NCBI RefSeq assembly: GCF_000003815.2
Contig: NC_049988.1
Span: 19,488,950-19,525,880, forward strand
Length of the DNA: 36,931 nt
Direction of reading: 5' to 3'
Origin: Branchiostoma floridae
Taxonomy: Eukaryota; Chordata; Leptocardii; Amphioxiformes; Branchiostomatidae
Shown here: positions 1-9,747 of the stretch, piece by piece
How positions within the stretch are numbered: the first letter of the stretch is position 1
Layout of the letters: each line of letters opens with the position of its first letter
Notes under the pieces: model-generated
What the model was told of the DNA's origin: nothing
Seen by the model: the letters and a program-made list of their open reading frames with translations, nothing else
Database searches by the model: none
Made by a program: the position numbers and the translations under genes

Positions 1-19
1 CCCCCCCCCCCCCCCCCCC
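1..19. repeat. Poly-C run at window edge
   Basis: The window opens with 19 consecutive C. Other C runs exist (about 5402-5410, 23850-23860), but this one is the longest and may mark an assembly gap edge or a sequencing homopolymer. Confidence 0.5.
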
Positions 20-114
20 AGTCTGGATAGGGTTAATGCAGTTGAATACACAGAAAAGAACGTTAAACTCTATAAACTTTCACTTCACAACAGATGACAA
101 ATAATATACTCAAC

Positions 115-213
115 CACCAAACGGCAGAGTGAGACAGTTGGCGGCTCGCTTTGCCCTGCGGCGGCCGGTTGGATCAGATCGGACGGGCGGCCGGCCCCCG
201 CTCTCCGGCCCGT
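115..213 (-). other. Gene A furin-site stalk exon, homologous to gene B exon 2
   Basis: The exon is bounded by TTTCAGCAG upstream and GTTGAG downstream and reads in phase 1 to 1, joining the coiled-coil exon as a G|AC (Asp) codon. It encodes a Gly/Arg/Pro-rich segment and then RRRAKRAANCLTLPFG. Gene B exon 2 encodes [14 protein letters not shown] in the same place relative to its stalk. The match includes the bases around the donor, so this is shared ancestry of an exon, not chance. Gene C has no such exon between its coiled coil and its lectin domain. Confidence 0.65.
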
Positions 214-2642
214 CTGCTGAAAGGCGGAGCGTCTCGGGAAGGAACACCACATATAGCATCACAAATAATAGAATGAAAATGGAAATCCAACTTACCTGGC
301 GTTTTACTCATCTCGTGAAGACGCTGCTCCAAGGTGGCGGTTCGGTTTCGCTCCTTGTCCAGGTCACGGCGCATGTCGTCTCGGTCGCGCTTCAAGGCGT
401 CAACAGTGGTGGACATGTCGTCTTGGTCGCGCTTGAATACGTCAACAGTGGTAGATAGTTGTGATATCTCCTGCAAATTTATAAGCGTATTTGTTTGTAT
501 GTATGTATAAATGTATACGCACGTCAGAATTCCAACCGTAAAGAAAGATGAAAAAGCAGAACGTTCTGGCTCAATGGACTCAATAAAGCTTGATAAACAG
601 AACAGGAACGCATGCCCAGGAACAAAACAGAATTAATGTCAGAAAAAGTGATTAACAACAAGCCTTGTGGCACAGGGGTATTTACCTCTTTATTGATGAA
701 CGTCAGAGGGGCGAGTCCCACACCGACTAAACTAAGTATCACGGCAATACCGGCGATCATGCAGCTGCGGTGGGAGCGGATGAAGCTACAGAGGGCACCA
801 TGGCCGCTTGCTTCACCCTGATACGTGCGGTCTGTTAGAAAACAAGAGCTTTTAAAACAAGAAATGTTTTATCAAAACATTGAACTGAAATTTTCAACTC
901 CATTCTTTATCAAGGAATGACATCAGACTGGAATTGGACTGTAAAAAATCTGGGGAAATTCAACTTTTGTGCTTTAAATCAAAATTCAACTTTAAGTTAA
1001 ACCTGAATGGATAAATTCAAGACTCCTGAATGGCTCTTGAATAACCTCGTGCTAGCATAACCCCCAGGCGTCTTGTTTGGACCGGTTAAATGATGTAAAT
1101 GAATTGTTGTGTATTATGATATAGCCAGGCGATCAGACCCCGCAGGAAGGAATGATCATGAATACAGTACAGCAAAAGTTTTTAAAAAGTTTGACATGCC
1201 TCCAGCTGTCTTATCTGGTAATGTAAAAAAGTTGTTGTGTAATATATAATGGTTTATTATTTTAAATAACCCACTGTAAATAACTGGGCATAATCCAGGG
1301 AGGCTCAAGCCATTCTCGGCATGTCATTTCTGGATTAGATGAATTTAAAATAAATTAGGAAAAACACAAAGTGAAACACATTACATAATAGCAAATAATC
1401 AATCAATAGACTAAGTTAGCGAAAGAGCCCATTGGTAGGTTGCTAAGATCTACAACAACGAATAAATTCATGAAATTTATTGTTTAACATACGAATAACT
1501 AACCAGTCTTGTCGATATTAGAAGTATGATTGCTTCTTTGAACTGCTTAACAATATTACTATCGGTAACATTTGGTGCCTTGTCGCTTAGCATTTTTTCT
1601 CTGCCAGACATAAAAAAAAAGATTATTACGTGATGTACTCTTTTAACTTTCCGGCCCGTTTGTTGACGTTTCATAATTTAAGATGGCGTCCATGAATTGC
1701 TTAAGAGATCAGATTTGTCAAAAATATCTCAAGAAAATACTAATTATCAGTTTGTGATCGTACGGCAATCGTGATCAGACGCTGGAATACAAGACGGTTG
1801 CATGAAAAACAAAAACACAGGATAAGTTTTACCTGCTCTGGAGACGTACAAAGCGTTGGGTATACTCGCAGCGGCGTCCGCAATTGATCGCCAATCAGTC
1901 TGGGGCTGCTGCATGGGCGTGGTGCCTGGAGGAAAATTAAAAAAATAAAATGGCGCGCGTGATGTGATGAAATCATAATATAACATTATTTTCACAAATA
2001 TCTATCTATTAAATATCTTAGTTTCATTTTATTAACAACACAAACGCGTCTGCTGCAAATAGATACTCATAGAATTGCATGATATTACTGTAGCAATATT
2101 TTAGTTTGTGGCTTTTCAAAAGTACGTTTCATCTTGAGGTGCGGTGCTGGTTCCAAACTGGTTATGTTTCCAATTGCACCAACTGTGCTTGAATACTGTT
2201 CCTTTACGTGCATTCAATTTGGTCTGACGACTGAAGACTAATCTATAAGTTAAGGTTTGCTGCTATACGGCGATTTACTTAACCAACCGAAATGGTGGAT
2301 GCATCACTCAATATACCATGGCCCAAGAGGGGTTCACACTTCATTCATATGAGAAGGTAGTAGGGTCACTTAATAGTACTTGTGCCCCCACTGGTATATA
2401 AAGAATATCGTCATAAGAATGCATCTTCCGAGTTTCATGCCTAGACCAAATTATATCTGAATCTTAGACCAAAGAAAACACGTTGTACACCAAGCAAGCC
2501 ACTGGGTAATTATAAATCTCAATATTTGTCATTACATAGATTTTCGAAAACCAAACCCCCTGACGTGTAGAGGGAAGATATTTTCAAAAACATGTTTACC
2601 TGCGTTGTCACTAGTTTGGGACTGCTGTTGATCTCCCGGCAT
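115..2642 (-). CDS. Gene A: type II membrane receptor with NPxY-like tail, coiled coil and furin-site stalk (3' end outside window)
   Basis: Not a named gene. Exons in transcript order are 2642-2600, 1925-1833, 831-686, 470-296 and 213-115 (coordinates fall because the gene is on the minus strand); each has AG/GT borders and the phases match (1, 1, 0, 1, 1). The start is ATG in MPGDQQQSQ, the same start as gene C. Residues 16-45 are a cytoplasmic unit holding NALY, a changed NPxY motif. Residues 47-94 are the transmembrane exon (hydrophobic core IAGIAVILSLVGVGLAPLTF) after a basic, Cys-containing stretch. Residues 95-152 form a short coiled coil built from STTVDALKRDRDDM-like repeats. Residues 153-186 hold RRRAKR, a proprotein-convertase site. 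The extracellular head lies left of base 115 and cannot be seen; it could be a C-type lectin or a collagen/fibrinogen head. The last donor (GTTGAG, or GTGGTT three bases upstream) is weak, so that exon is the least certain. Confidence 0.72.
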
Positions 2643-3440
2643 GATGGGACTTGTCAGGATTCTGCACAGCAAAAATACACGCCCTACCTCAGGAGAAATA
2701 TTATAGCCTAACCTGAAATAATTAGAAACCAGAGATGAAAGAAAATCATATTGTGTGGGTGGAAAACAACACACGTTTTCCAGGTGAGACCAATCATACA
2801 GACACGTAATCCTTTCTTTGTTTGTTTGTTACATATTGAGAGAGAAGTATCGAAAACAACTTTTTAAATTTTGATCATGTTTGGAAAACTATTAGATACA
2901 TTGAAATGTATATGCACGCAAGGGAGAAAAAAAAATTTTTTTCTTCATTTTTGTTTTGTTTTTCGTCTGACATTTTCCGTGTTCGTCACACAACAACTAG
3001 GGTATTTTGCTCAATTGGCAAACCCAGGCTTAACTAGAGTTCGGCAAACTCCTACCTCCATAAAATATTTAGAACGTTTGTAAATTTTATGCAAACGACT
3101 TGTACATTTACTTAATTTATTCATGGTGATGTTCATCATTGACTAACATACACATGTCACAAGTTAAAAATTTCCATCATTAATCTTTAAGCGGTTTTAA
3201 ATCAGTTCCTCATATCATACCACATGCAAGTGTATCTTTAATGTGTGCTCCAAAACCAGTTTTACTGTTGCTGTTTGGATTTTGAAGATCTCAATGGTAT
3301 AAAGACAATAAAGATGTGGAAGTTGAACGATTATAATGTGTTCAAAACAATGTTCATGATCATGATTCTGATGTATTCTTGCGACTTCCACATCTCTGTA
3401 CAGGATGTTTCTGCTACAAGTATCTGTCTTTAAGTGTTCT
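2440..3440. repeat. Duplicated first-exon block, copy 1 (active, gene A)
   Basis: This block contains gene A exon 1 and its flanks. It aligns by eye with 3785-4378 plus 5108-5550 (copy 2), 5560-6040 (copy 3) and 30085-30740 (copy 4). Shared landmarks are AAAACACGTTGTACACCAAG, the exon itself, an upstream GATGAAAGAAAATCAT stretch and a GTCTGACATTTTCCGTGTTCG stretch. The part from about 2990 to 3430 matches 5140-5550. In copies 1 and 4 the bases upstream of the ATG allow a roughly 67-bp 5' UTR intron (CAG|GTAAGAC to GTGCAG|AA in copy 4). Confidence 0.75.
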
Positions 3441-3784
3441 TTTTGCTGGCAAGGTTATATACCTTTTTTGAGACGTCAGAATCAATGATTTTTCTAACAT
3501 AATCAAAAGATCGAAATTATCGGATCCTAAGGTTACTTTGTGTTGGACCCTTTCAAAATGATTTCCAGCGATAAATATTGGGCTCTTATTAACCATATCG
3601 CGATTACGTAATTGTAGACTGAAGTTGTTTCGGAATTTTGTATGGAGGATATGGATTCAAGCAGTAGATTAATTTTTTTAAGACGATCTAAATTCGTTAT
3701 TCGCGATGAACTCAGTGGTTTTGATAAAGTGTGTACGGTTGTGTGACGTTACAGCAATAGTCTAATTTGGCAGTGTTGCTATGG

Positions 3785-4378
3785 CGGTCAAAAGAAAACA
3801 CGTTGTACACCAAGCAAGGCACTGGGTAATTCTGAATCTCAATATTTGCCATTACCTAGATTTTGGAAAACCAAACCCACTTCTTATCTGTACAGTTAAG
3901 ATATTTTCACAAAAAAAAAATACCTGTGTCAGCAGTTTGGGACTGCTGCTGATTTCCTGTTATGGTGCGACTTGTCAGGTTTCTGCACAGCAGAAATACA
4001 CGCCCTACCTCATGCGTGGTCCGAAACGCAATGAGAAATATAGTCTATCCTGAAGTGATTAGAAACCAGAGATGAAAGAAAATCATATAAACTGGGTGGT
4101 AAACAACGCACGCTTTTCAGTTGAGACCAATCATACATTCACGTAATCCTTTTTTTTTCATTTGTTAAATATTAAAAGAGAGGTAACAAAAACAACTTTT
4201 GAAGATATTATTTTCTTATCATGTTTGGAAAACAATCAGATACATTGAAAAGCATATACAAGCAGGGGAGAAAAACAATTTTTTTTGTTTGTCTGACATT
4301 TTCCGTGTTCGCCACACAGCAAGTAGTCAGTCAACGCACGTAAGATTTTTGCATGAACGAAATTTATAGATTTTCTGC
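3785..4378. repeat. Duplicated first-exon block, copy 2 (start codon lost)
   Basis: The minus-strand exon-1 remnant lies at about 3968-3927. The codon equivalent to ATG reads ATA, then the frame continues through TGNQQQSQTADT-like codons into a GT donor (GTATTTTTT). No in-frame ATG is seen just upstream. The block is interrupted on its right by the 725-bp element at 4381-5105 and resumes at 5108. Confidence 0.7.
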
Positions 4379-4380
4379 TA

Positions 4381-5105
4381 GAGCCGATTCCACATTACCA
4401 AGAGGGTCTTTCTTGCCTTTTGTTCCAACATTTTGAAAATCTTTATAACATTATAAATGTGATAAGTAACTGTTTAGAACTATTCATAACATCTGTGTGA
4501 TGTTCTAAATATTTTCTATAGTGTTCATACATGCTAGAAACATTTCTAACATCAAATCCATTATTTCTGTTAGTTTCTAAAGTGTTCCAACATAGATTCA
4601 TCATTTGTGATCACATGTCATCATATGTTCGAACAGTGAAACAAAATGATGAAACTGGGTCAGTGGGCTGGGAAGAGGGCAATTCACACATCCCTGCCAA
4701 GTACAGAAAATATCTTTTCACAAAAGAACCACTAGTGTCTACTAAAGAAAATCTAACAATACAAGACCCAAACAAAAGGCCCATTTTAGCAGATTTGTTT
4801 ATTGGGGTAATAAAAGTATTTATGGAGGAAAAAAACGACGCAAATTGTTGGAACATATGATCACATGTTCCAACTATAACAAAAACACATAGATGTTTCT
4901 AACTTGTTCTAAATAAAGAGATATTTGTACCATTAATTAACCAATGTTTCCAACATATATAGATAGGTTCAAACATGTTCAAACTTTCATTTTCAATTGT
5001 TTGAACAATTCAGAACTTCAGTGACTGAAATATTCTTTTGCTTAGAATAGTTCAAACTTATTACAAATATTATTTCAAACCCTCTCGGTGACTCGGAATC
5101 GACTC
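4381..5105. mobile_element. 725-bp TA-flanked element with TAGAGYCGATTCC ends
   Basis: The left end reads TAGAGCCGATTCC and the right end is its inverted form, GGAATCGACTCTA, with TA at each side as the probable target duplication. The homologous blocks at 30680 and 5600-6040 lack this sequence, so the insertion is also shown by empty sites. Inside are many variants of ATGTTCNAAC and GTTCTAAC in both orientations. A plus-strand open frame of 109 codons (4531-4860) has no recognised domain and could be chance. The element is probably a non-autonomous DNA transposon; superfamily undecided. Confidence 0.7.
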
Positions 5106-5107
5106 TA

Positions 5108-6040
5108 CCGTGAAATTCATATGTGACTTTTGCCCAAGCAAAACTCTAGCGGTAAACCCATGCTTAACTAGAGTTCGGCGACCTAATACCTCCATGAAAT
5201 ATTTAGAGCTTTTGTACATTTTATGCAAATGACTTGTGCATTTACATGAATTATGCATGGTGATGTTCATCATTGACACATGTCAGAATTATAAAATTCC
5301 CTTCATTAATCATTAAGTGGTTTTAAATCAGATCCTCATTTGCAGGTCATACCACATGCAAGTAATCATGAGTCTGGAATGTTAACGTAATCTAACCTCA
5401 CCCCCCCCCTCCAAGACCCGTTTTACTGTTGCTGTTTGGATTTTGAAGATCTCACTGTTGTGAAGACAATAAAGCTGTGGTAGTTGAACAACTATAATGT
5501 GTTTAGAACAATGTTCATGACCATGATTCTGATCTCTTCTTGCGACTTCCACATCTCTGTCTCAGATTTTTGAAAACCAAACCCACTTCTTATCTGTACA
5601 GTTAAGATATTTACACAGAAAATATTTACCTGTGTCAGCAGTTTGGGACTGCTGTTGATCTCTTGGTATAGTGTGACTTGTCAGGTTTCTGTACAGCAAA
5701 AATACACGCCCTGCGTTAGGCGTGGTCCGAACAATGAGAAATATAGTCTAACATGAAGTAATTAGAAACCAGAGATGAAAGAAAATCATATAAACTGGGT
5801 GTCAAACAACAAACGTTTTTCAGTTGAGACTACATGTAATTATACAGTCACGTAATCCTTTTTTTTGTTAAACATTGAAAAAGAAGTATCGAAAACAACT
5901 TCTGAAGAAATTGATTTTTTTATCATGATTGGAAAACAGATACATTGAAAAGTATATGCGAGCATGGGAGAAAAACATGTTTTTGTTGTTCGTCTGACAT
6001 TTTCCATGTTCGTCACACAGCAAGAAGTCTGTTTTTGATA
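5108..6040. repeat. Tail of block copy 2 and block copy 3 (start codon lost)
   Basis: Bases 5108-5550 continue block copy 2 after the inserted element and match 2990-3430. Bases 5560-6040 are copy 3, with an exon-1 remnant at about 5670-5629 on the minus strand. Its start codon position also reads ATA, followed by PRDQQQSQTADT-like codons and a good donor, GTAAAT. No coding continuation is assigned. Confidence 0.65.
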
Positions 6041-6099
6041 AGAATAAGGTCGTTTGATAAGAAAATAAGAAGTGTTTCAAATTCAAACCTAGTTAAATA

Positions 6100-7190
6100 G
6101 CCAGTATAATTAATTAAGCAGATGTGACTGTCCATGGTACTGAAAATGCCATCTAATACGGGTTACTCTACGGTATCCTTTACTGGATGAATCATTGTAC
6201 TTACTTTAATATGGCGTCAACAATTTCAACAATATCGCCATGACGGACATTGAAGACGTACTGCTCTTTGGATGAACTCTCCCTACACTTGCGTCAAGCT
6301 TGCGTCACTGTGTGGTTCGTTCACTGCGTCACTGTTTTGTTATTTTCTCCGATTTGTTTATTAATTTAGAAATTGCGTAATACCTAAAACTATGACTTAG
6401 AAGACGACAAAATACGCAAAAATAGAAAAAAAGTTCTTTATCCATGAAAGTCGTTAAGCATCTTTCGAACCCCGCAGTGACGCAAGCATGACGGAAGTCT
6501 AATGAGAAGGCACCTTTAGGTACACGAGGTGATGGTTATGCGCTTAGAATCGTGGGTTGCCATGAAATTGGAGCTAAACATGCCGATATGCCTGTTTTTT
6601 TCTTTGATTCTTTAAATGGGGACTAGAAAAAGTTTTTTTTTTAATTTTGGAAGATGCCAACATAATTGAAAATTTTCACCTGCTCATTAGGTATGAATAC
6701 GCAAACGAAGATGCGTTGAGAACATATACTGATGAAAGCACAATGCAATACATTATCAAATTAGAGAGAGAGACAATTCAAATGTTCCGAATGCGTAGCC
6801 GTAATGATGCAGCATAGATCATTTCTGACGATTTTTGAAATTCTTTTCATGGATGTAGTAAAATACATCGATGAAGATTAGACATCCAGGTAATAATATG
6901 TATAAGATATATCACTGCCGAAAGATAGTGGATGCTATCTGAAACGTCTGACCGTTTCCCAAATCATATCCAGTTGCTTGAGTAACTGCTTTTTGGCACG
7001 ATGTAGTAAAATGATTTCCAGCCGGCCACCCAAAGAGGCTGCGGCATGTTCATGTGATGCTCTAGATATGTGCATTTTGCTGGACAACCAGACAGTGCCT
7101 CCATGCGATATGTGTTGGTGAGGCATGCCATGAGCTAAAGGTCACGCGAGGATATTCCACCTCAGTGTAGAATGAGGTAGAGTCAAACTC
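6100..7190. repeat. Upstream block of gene A, homologous to 13880-14840
   Basis: No gene is seen here. Bases around 6125-6165 (GAAAATGCCATCTAATAC) match 13900-13920, 6690-6715 (AAACGAAGATG) match 14070-14085, 6840-6860 match 14155-14175, and 7045-7150 (CATGCGATATGTGTTGGTGAG) match 14725-14835, in the same order. The stretch 6865-6995 is a dispersed repeat (see 33985-34085). The block lies at a similar position upstream of genes A and B. Confidence 0.6.
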
Positions 7191-8670
7191 AGACGATGCT
7201 GTAATAGCTCTTGAAAATGATGATGTCATACCCTCTCCCCATTATCGGGATTGTTTCCGTTGTTGTTTCTCATTATATGCAGATTATAGATATCAATATC
7301 TCATAAGTATGTCTTGAATATATTACAAAAGGATATGAAAGGGTGCAGAAGATGCAGAGTTGTAGTTATAATATGCTCATATATTTTTGCAGCTGAACTG
7401 CAGCTTCTCAGTTTATTGGTTTTCTTTCTCTTTTTTTTCTTTAGTTTTCTTTCTTAACATGCTTCATTGAACTCACCTATCTTCCTGCCTGTCTGTGTAT
7501 ATGTGCATCATTGTGCACCATTTTGGTCATATCTGTATCAAACCCACTCTTGGAAGCAAATACCCCGTGCACCTTATTTTATTTTCACCAGAAATACATT
7601 TGAGTGAGCGAATTAAGCACACGCTATACTGGTCATCAACTGCACCTATGGCGCTGTGCAATAACAGAATACAGAAGTACAGAACTTCCTATGTGTAACA
7701 TGTTTATATCCTGTAGTGTTCTTCAAACATGTCTACCACCATATTCATACCATATGATATAATTCGTAATGTATATCATGCATTGCAATAATCGTCTCTC
7801 CTCTCTCTGTCTCGCTCTGTATATATATAAACTTAAACTTTGACAACTTTAATGTCGTCCGCATACACAACGTAACTTTCTACATATTGGCATGACGAAT
7901 ATATTCTAGGCTTTTGCAACGAAAACGAACTTGCATTTACCATTATTAACCATCTCTGTACAATATATAATATTTACTTTAACAAACAGTAATATTTCTT
8001 CTACCATATTGCTACCATATATCATCATCACTATATATACCTTATAACATTTACTGCATGTGCTATATGAATAATTACGTCACAGGCTGCACACTCCTAG
8101 CGTTTTTATATCATGAACTGATTAAAAGATTTGTTTCCGTACCATTTAGAATGCTATAATTCTCTTCCTACAATATAAGAAAGAAGACTCAAATATGCTG
8201 TACATGTGCAGGTATAATGTTGCTTTCTATATTATGTTCGGTACTGCCATGTCACATAGTCTTTTTCGCCAAAATGTTTCCTTATTACATGTCTGTACTC
8301 TAATTCACAACTTCTAACACACCTACATACATCTGCACTTCTACAAAATTATACATACAGCGTAGTTAAGCTAAACTATTATATCGTCTGTCACGGAATA
8401 AAGGACTGGAATAGAATGGCTGAATGCATCGCTCAACTACTGAAGCTTCCAAGACATTTGACCGTACAAATGGCAAATTCCATTGTTTTGTCTTCATTTT
8501 ACTTTCCCAGCTATACGTTTTCCCAATCTAAAAAGTAAAATTCACTAAAATGATAACGTTACAAGCTAAGGCCACTCCTAAACGTTACAAATCAACACAA
8601 CAGTAAATGTACTTCTGCTGCAATCACATGTGTCCACCATCAAGAATGGCGCGTATGGCTTGTTGCCTTG
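7191..8670. other. AT-rich stretch with no gene seen
   Basis: No exon with credible borders or protein similarity was recognised on either strand. There is a short pyrimidine-rich run at 7425-7450, a CTCT/TATA run at 7797-7830 and an AATAAA on the plus strand near 8396, but no gene to attach to them. Confidence 0.5.
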
Positions 8671-8673
8671 CAG

Positions 8674-8680
8674 TGTGTGC

Positions 8681-8744
<64 letters not shown>

Positions 8745-8745
8745 T
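8674..8745. repeat. (GT)n microsatellite
   Basis: A nearly pure GT run of about 70 bases, slightly interrupted at its left side (GTGCGTGCGTGT). Confidence 0.95.
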
Positions 8746-8773
8746 GTGGGTGGAGGGGACGCGCAGTAAACTT

Positions 8774-8779
8774 TTTATT
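8774..8779 (-). terminator. Candidate polyadenylation signal of gene B
   Basis: AATAAA on the minus strand, about 316 bases after the gene B stop codon. Position and motif fit; use is inferred. Confidence 0.45.
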
Positions 8780-9094
8780 CTCATGAATGTCGACTACGTA
8801 CGCTTTAGGCCACGTTTAGAATGCTCCCTGTGTACAGAATATGCGCAGGGTTGCAATTTTACCTCACCGTGAAAGGGCTCATGCAGACAGAATTAAGATA
8901 AAAGTAAAGTGAGGCGGTTGTCATAGCATTGTTAAGAGATTTGCTCTAGCATTAATCCTCAGAACGGCAGCTCAAAAGGAACATTACGTGAAGAAGCTGT
9001 TAGCTGATTGCGTGCAAAGAAAGCTGTTAGTGGGAAGAAAAAAGTTGCTAGTTGCAATTGGCAGGTCGTGGGGTTATTTTGTGGTTGGTTGTTT

Positions 9095-9747
9095 CTAAGG
9101 AGCAGGTCTGATCTTCATGACAGAAGACTTGATGGAGTACCGGTGAGCTGTCCACGCATGCCATTGTATACCGTGATTATTATCCCCCCCGCCGCCATGC
9201 TTGTACGGCTGGTTCAGGTTAACGAGGTCACAGGCTCTATACCACCAACCACCACGACCGCCTTGGTTAGTGGCGCAGTCAGAGCCCGAATGATCGTCGT
9301 TATCCTGGTCGTGTGTTGAGAATCTGCCACCATCATGATAGCTTAACCCTAGCCCACCATCCCCAGCAGTGCCGCTATAGGCACCAACATGCAGACGGTA
9401 CTTCGCTGCTTCATCCTCGATATAGAACCTGTCATATTCAGCGTATACCGTTTCCGAGGACCAATTCTCGAGATCAATGCGCAGAAGGTATACCTTCTCG
9501 TTAGAGATCTGATAGATCTTGTCGTTTCCCAGCCAAAACTCGCCGCTAAGGTCCCCAAACCCATTTTTGTACGCTTCCCAGTCATTAACAAAATCTACAG
9601 AACCGTCGAAGCGCTTCTGGAGGACAGTCCAGCCGCCGACTCCGGCTTCCATCTCACAGTAGACCCGGAACGAGGCTCCGGCGGCGTCTGGCTGGATGGT
9701 GTAGACACCGCTGGTGGTGTGGCCTGCCTTGTAGACGTCGTCACAAT
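9095..9747 (-). other. Gene B exon 4: fibrinogen-related domain
   Basis: Residues 199-415 are read from one exon. The first cysteine pair is CDDVYKAG and [22 protein letters not shown] is the usual entry motif. [13 protein letters not shown] has the acidic calcium loop and the first Cys of the second pair, followed by [12 protein letters not shown]. The end, GIQWHAW followed by [12 protein letters not shown], is typical of the family. The domain length (about 215 aa) is normal and no frame break is seen. The stop codon TAG is at 9097-9095. Confidence 0.93.

Noticed and set aside
4531-4860. 109-codon plus-strand frame
   Set aside because: No recognised domain; lies inside the TA-flanked element and is short enough to be chance.
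8578-8872. Open frames of poly His-Thr and Cys-Val on the two strands
   Set aside because: They are translations of the GT microsatellite.
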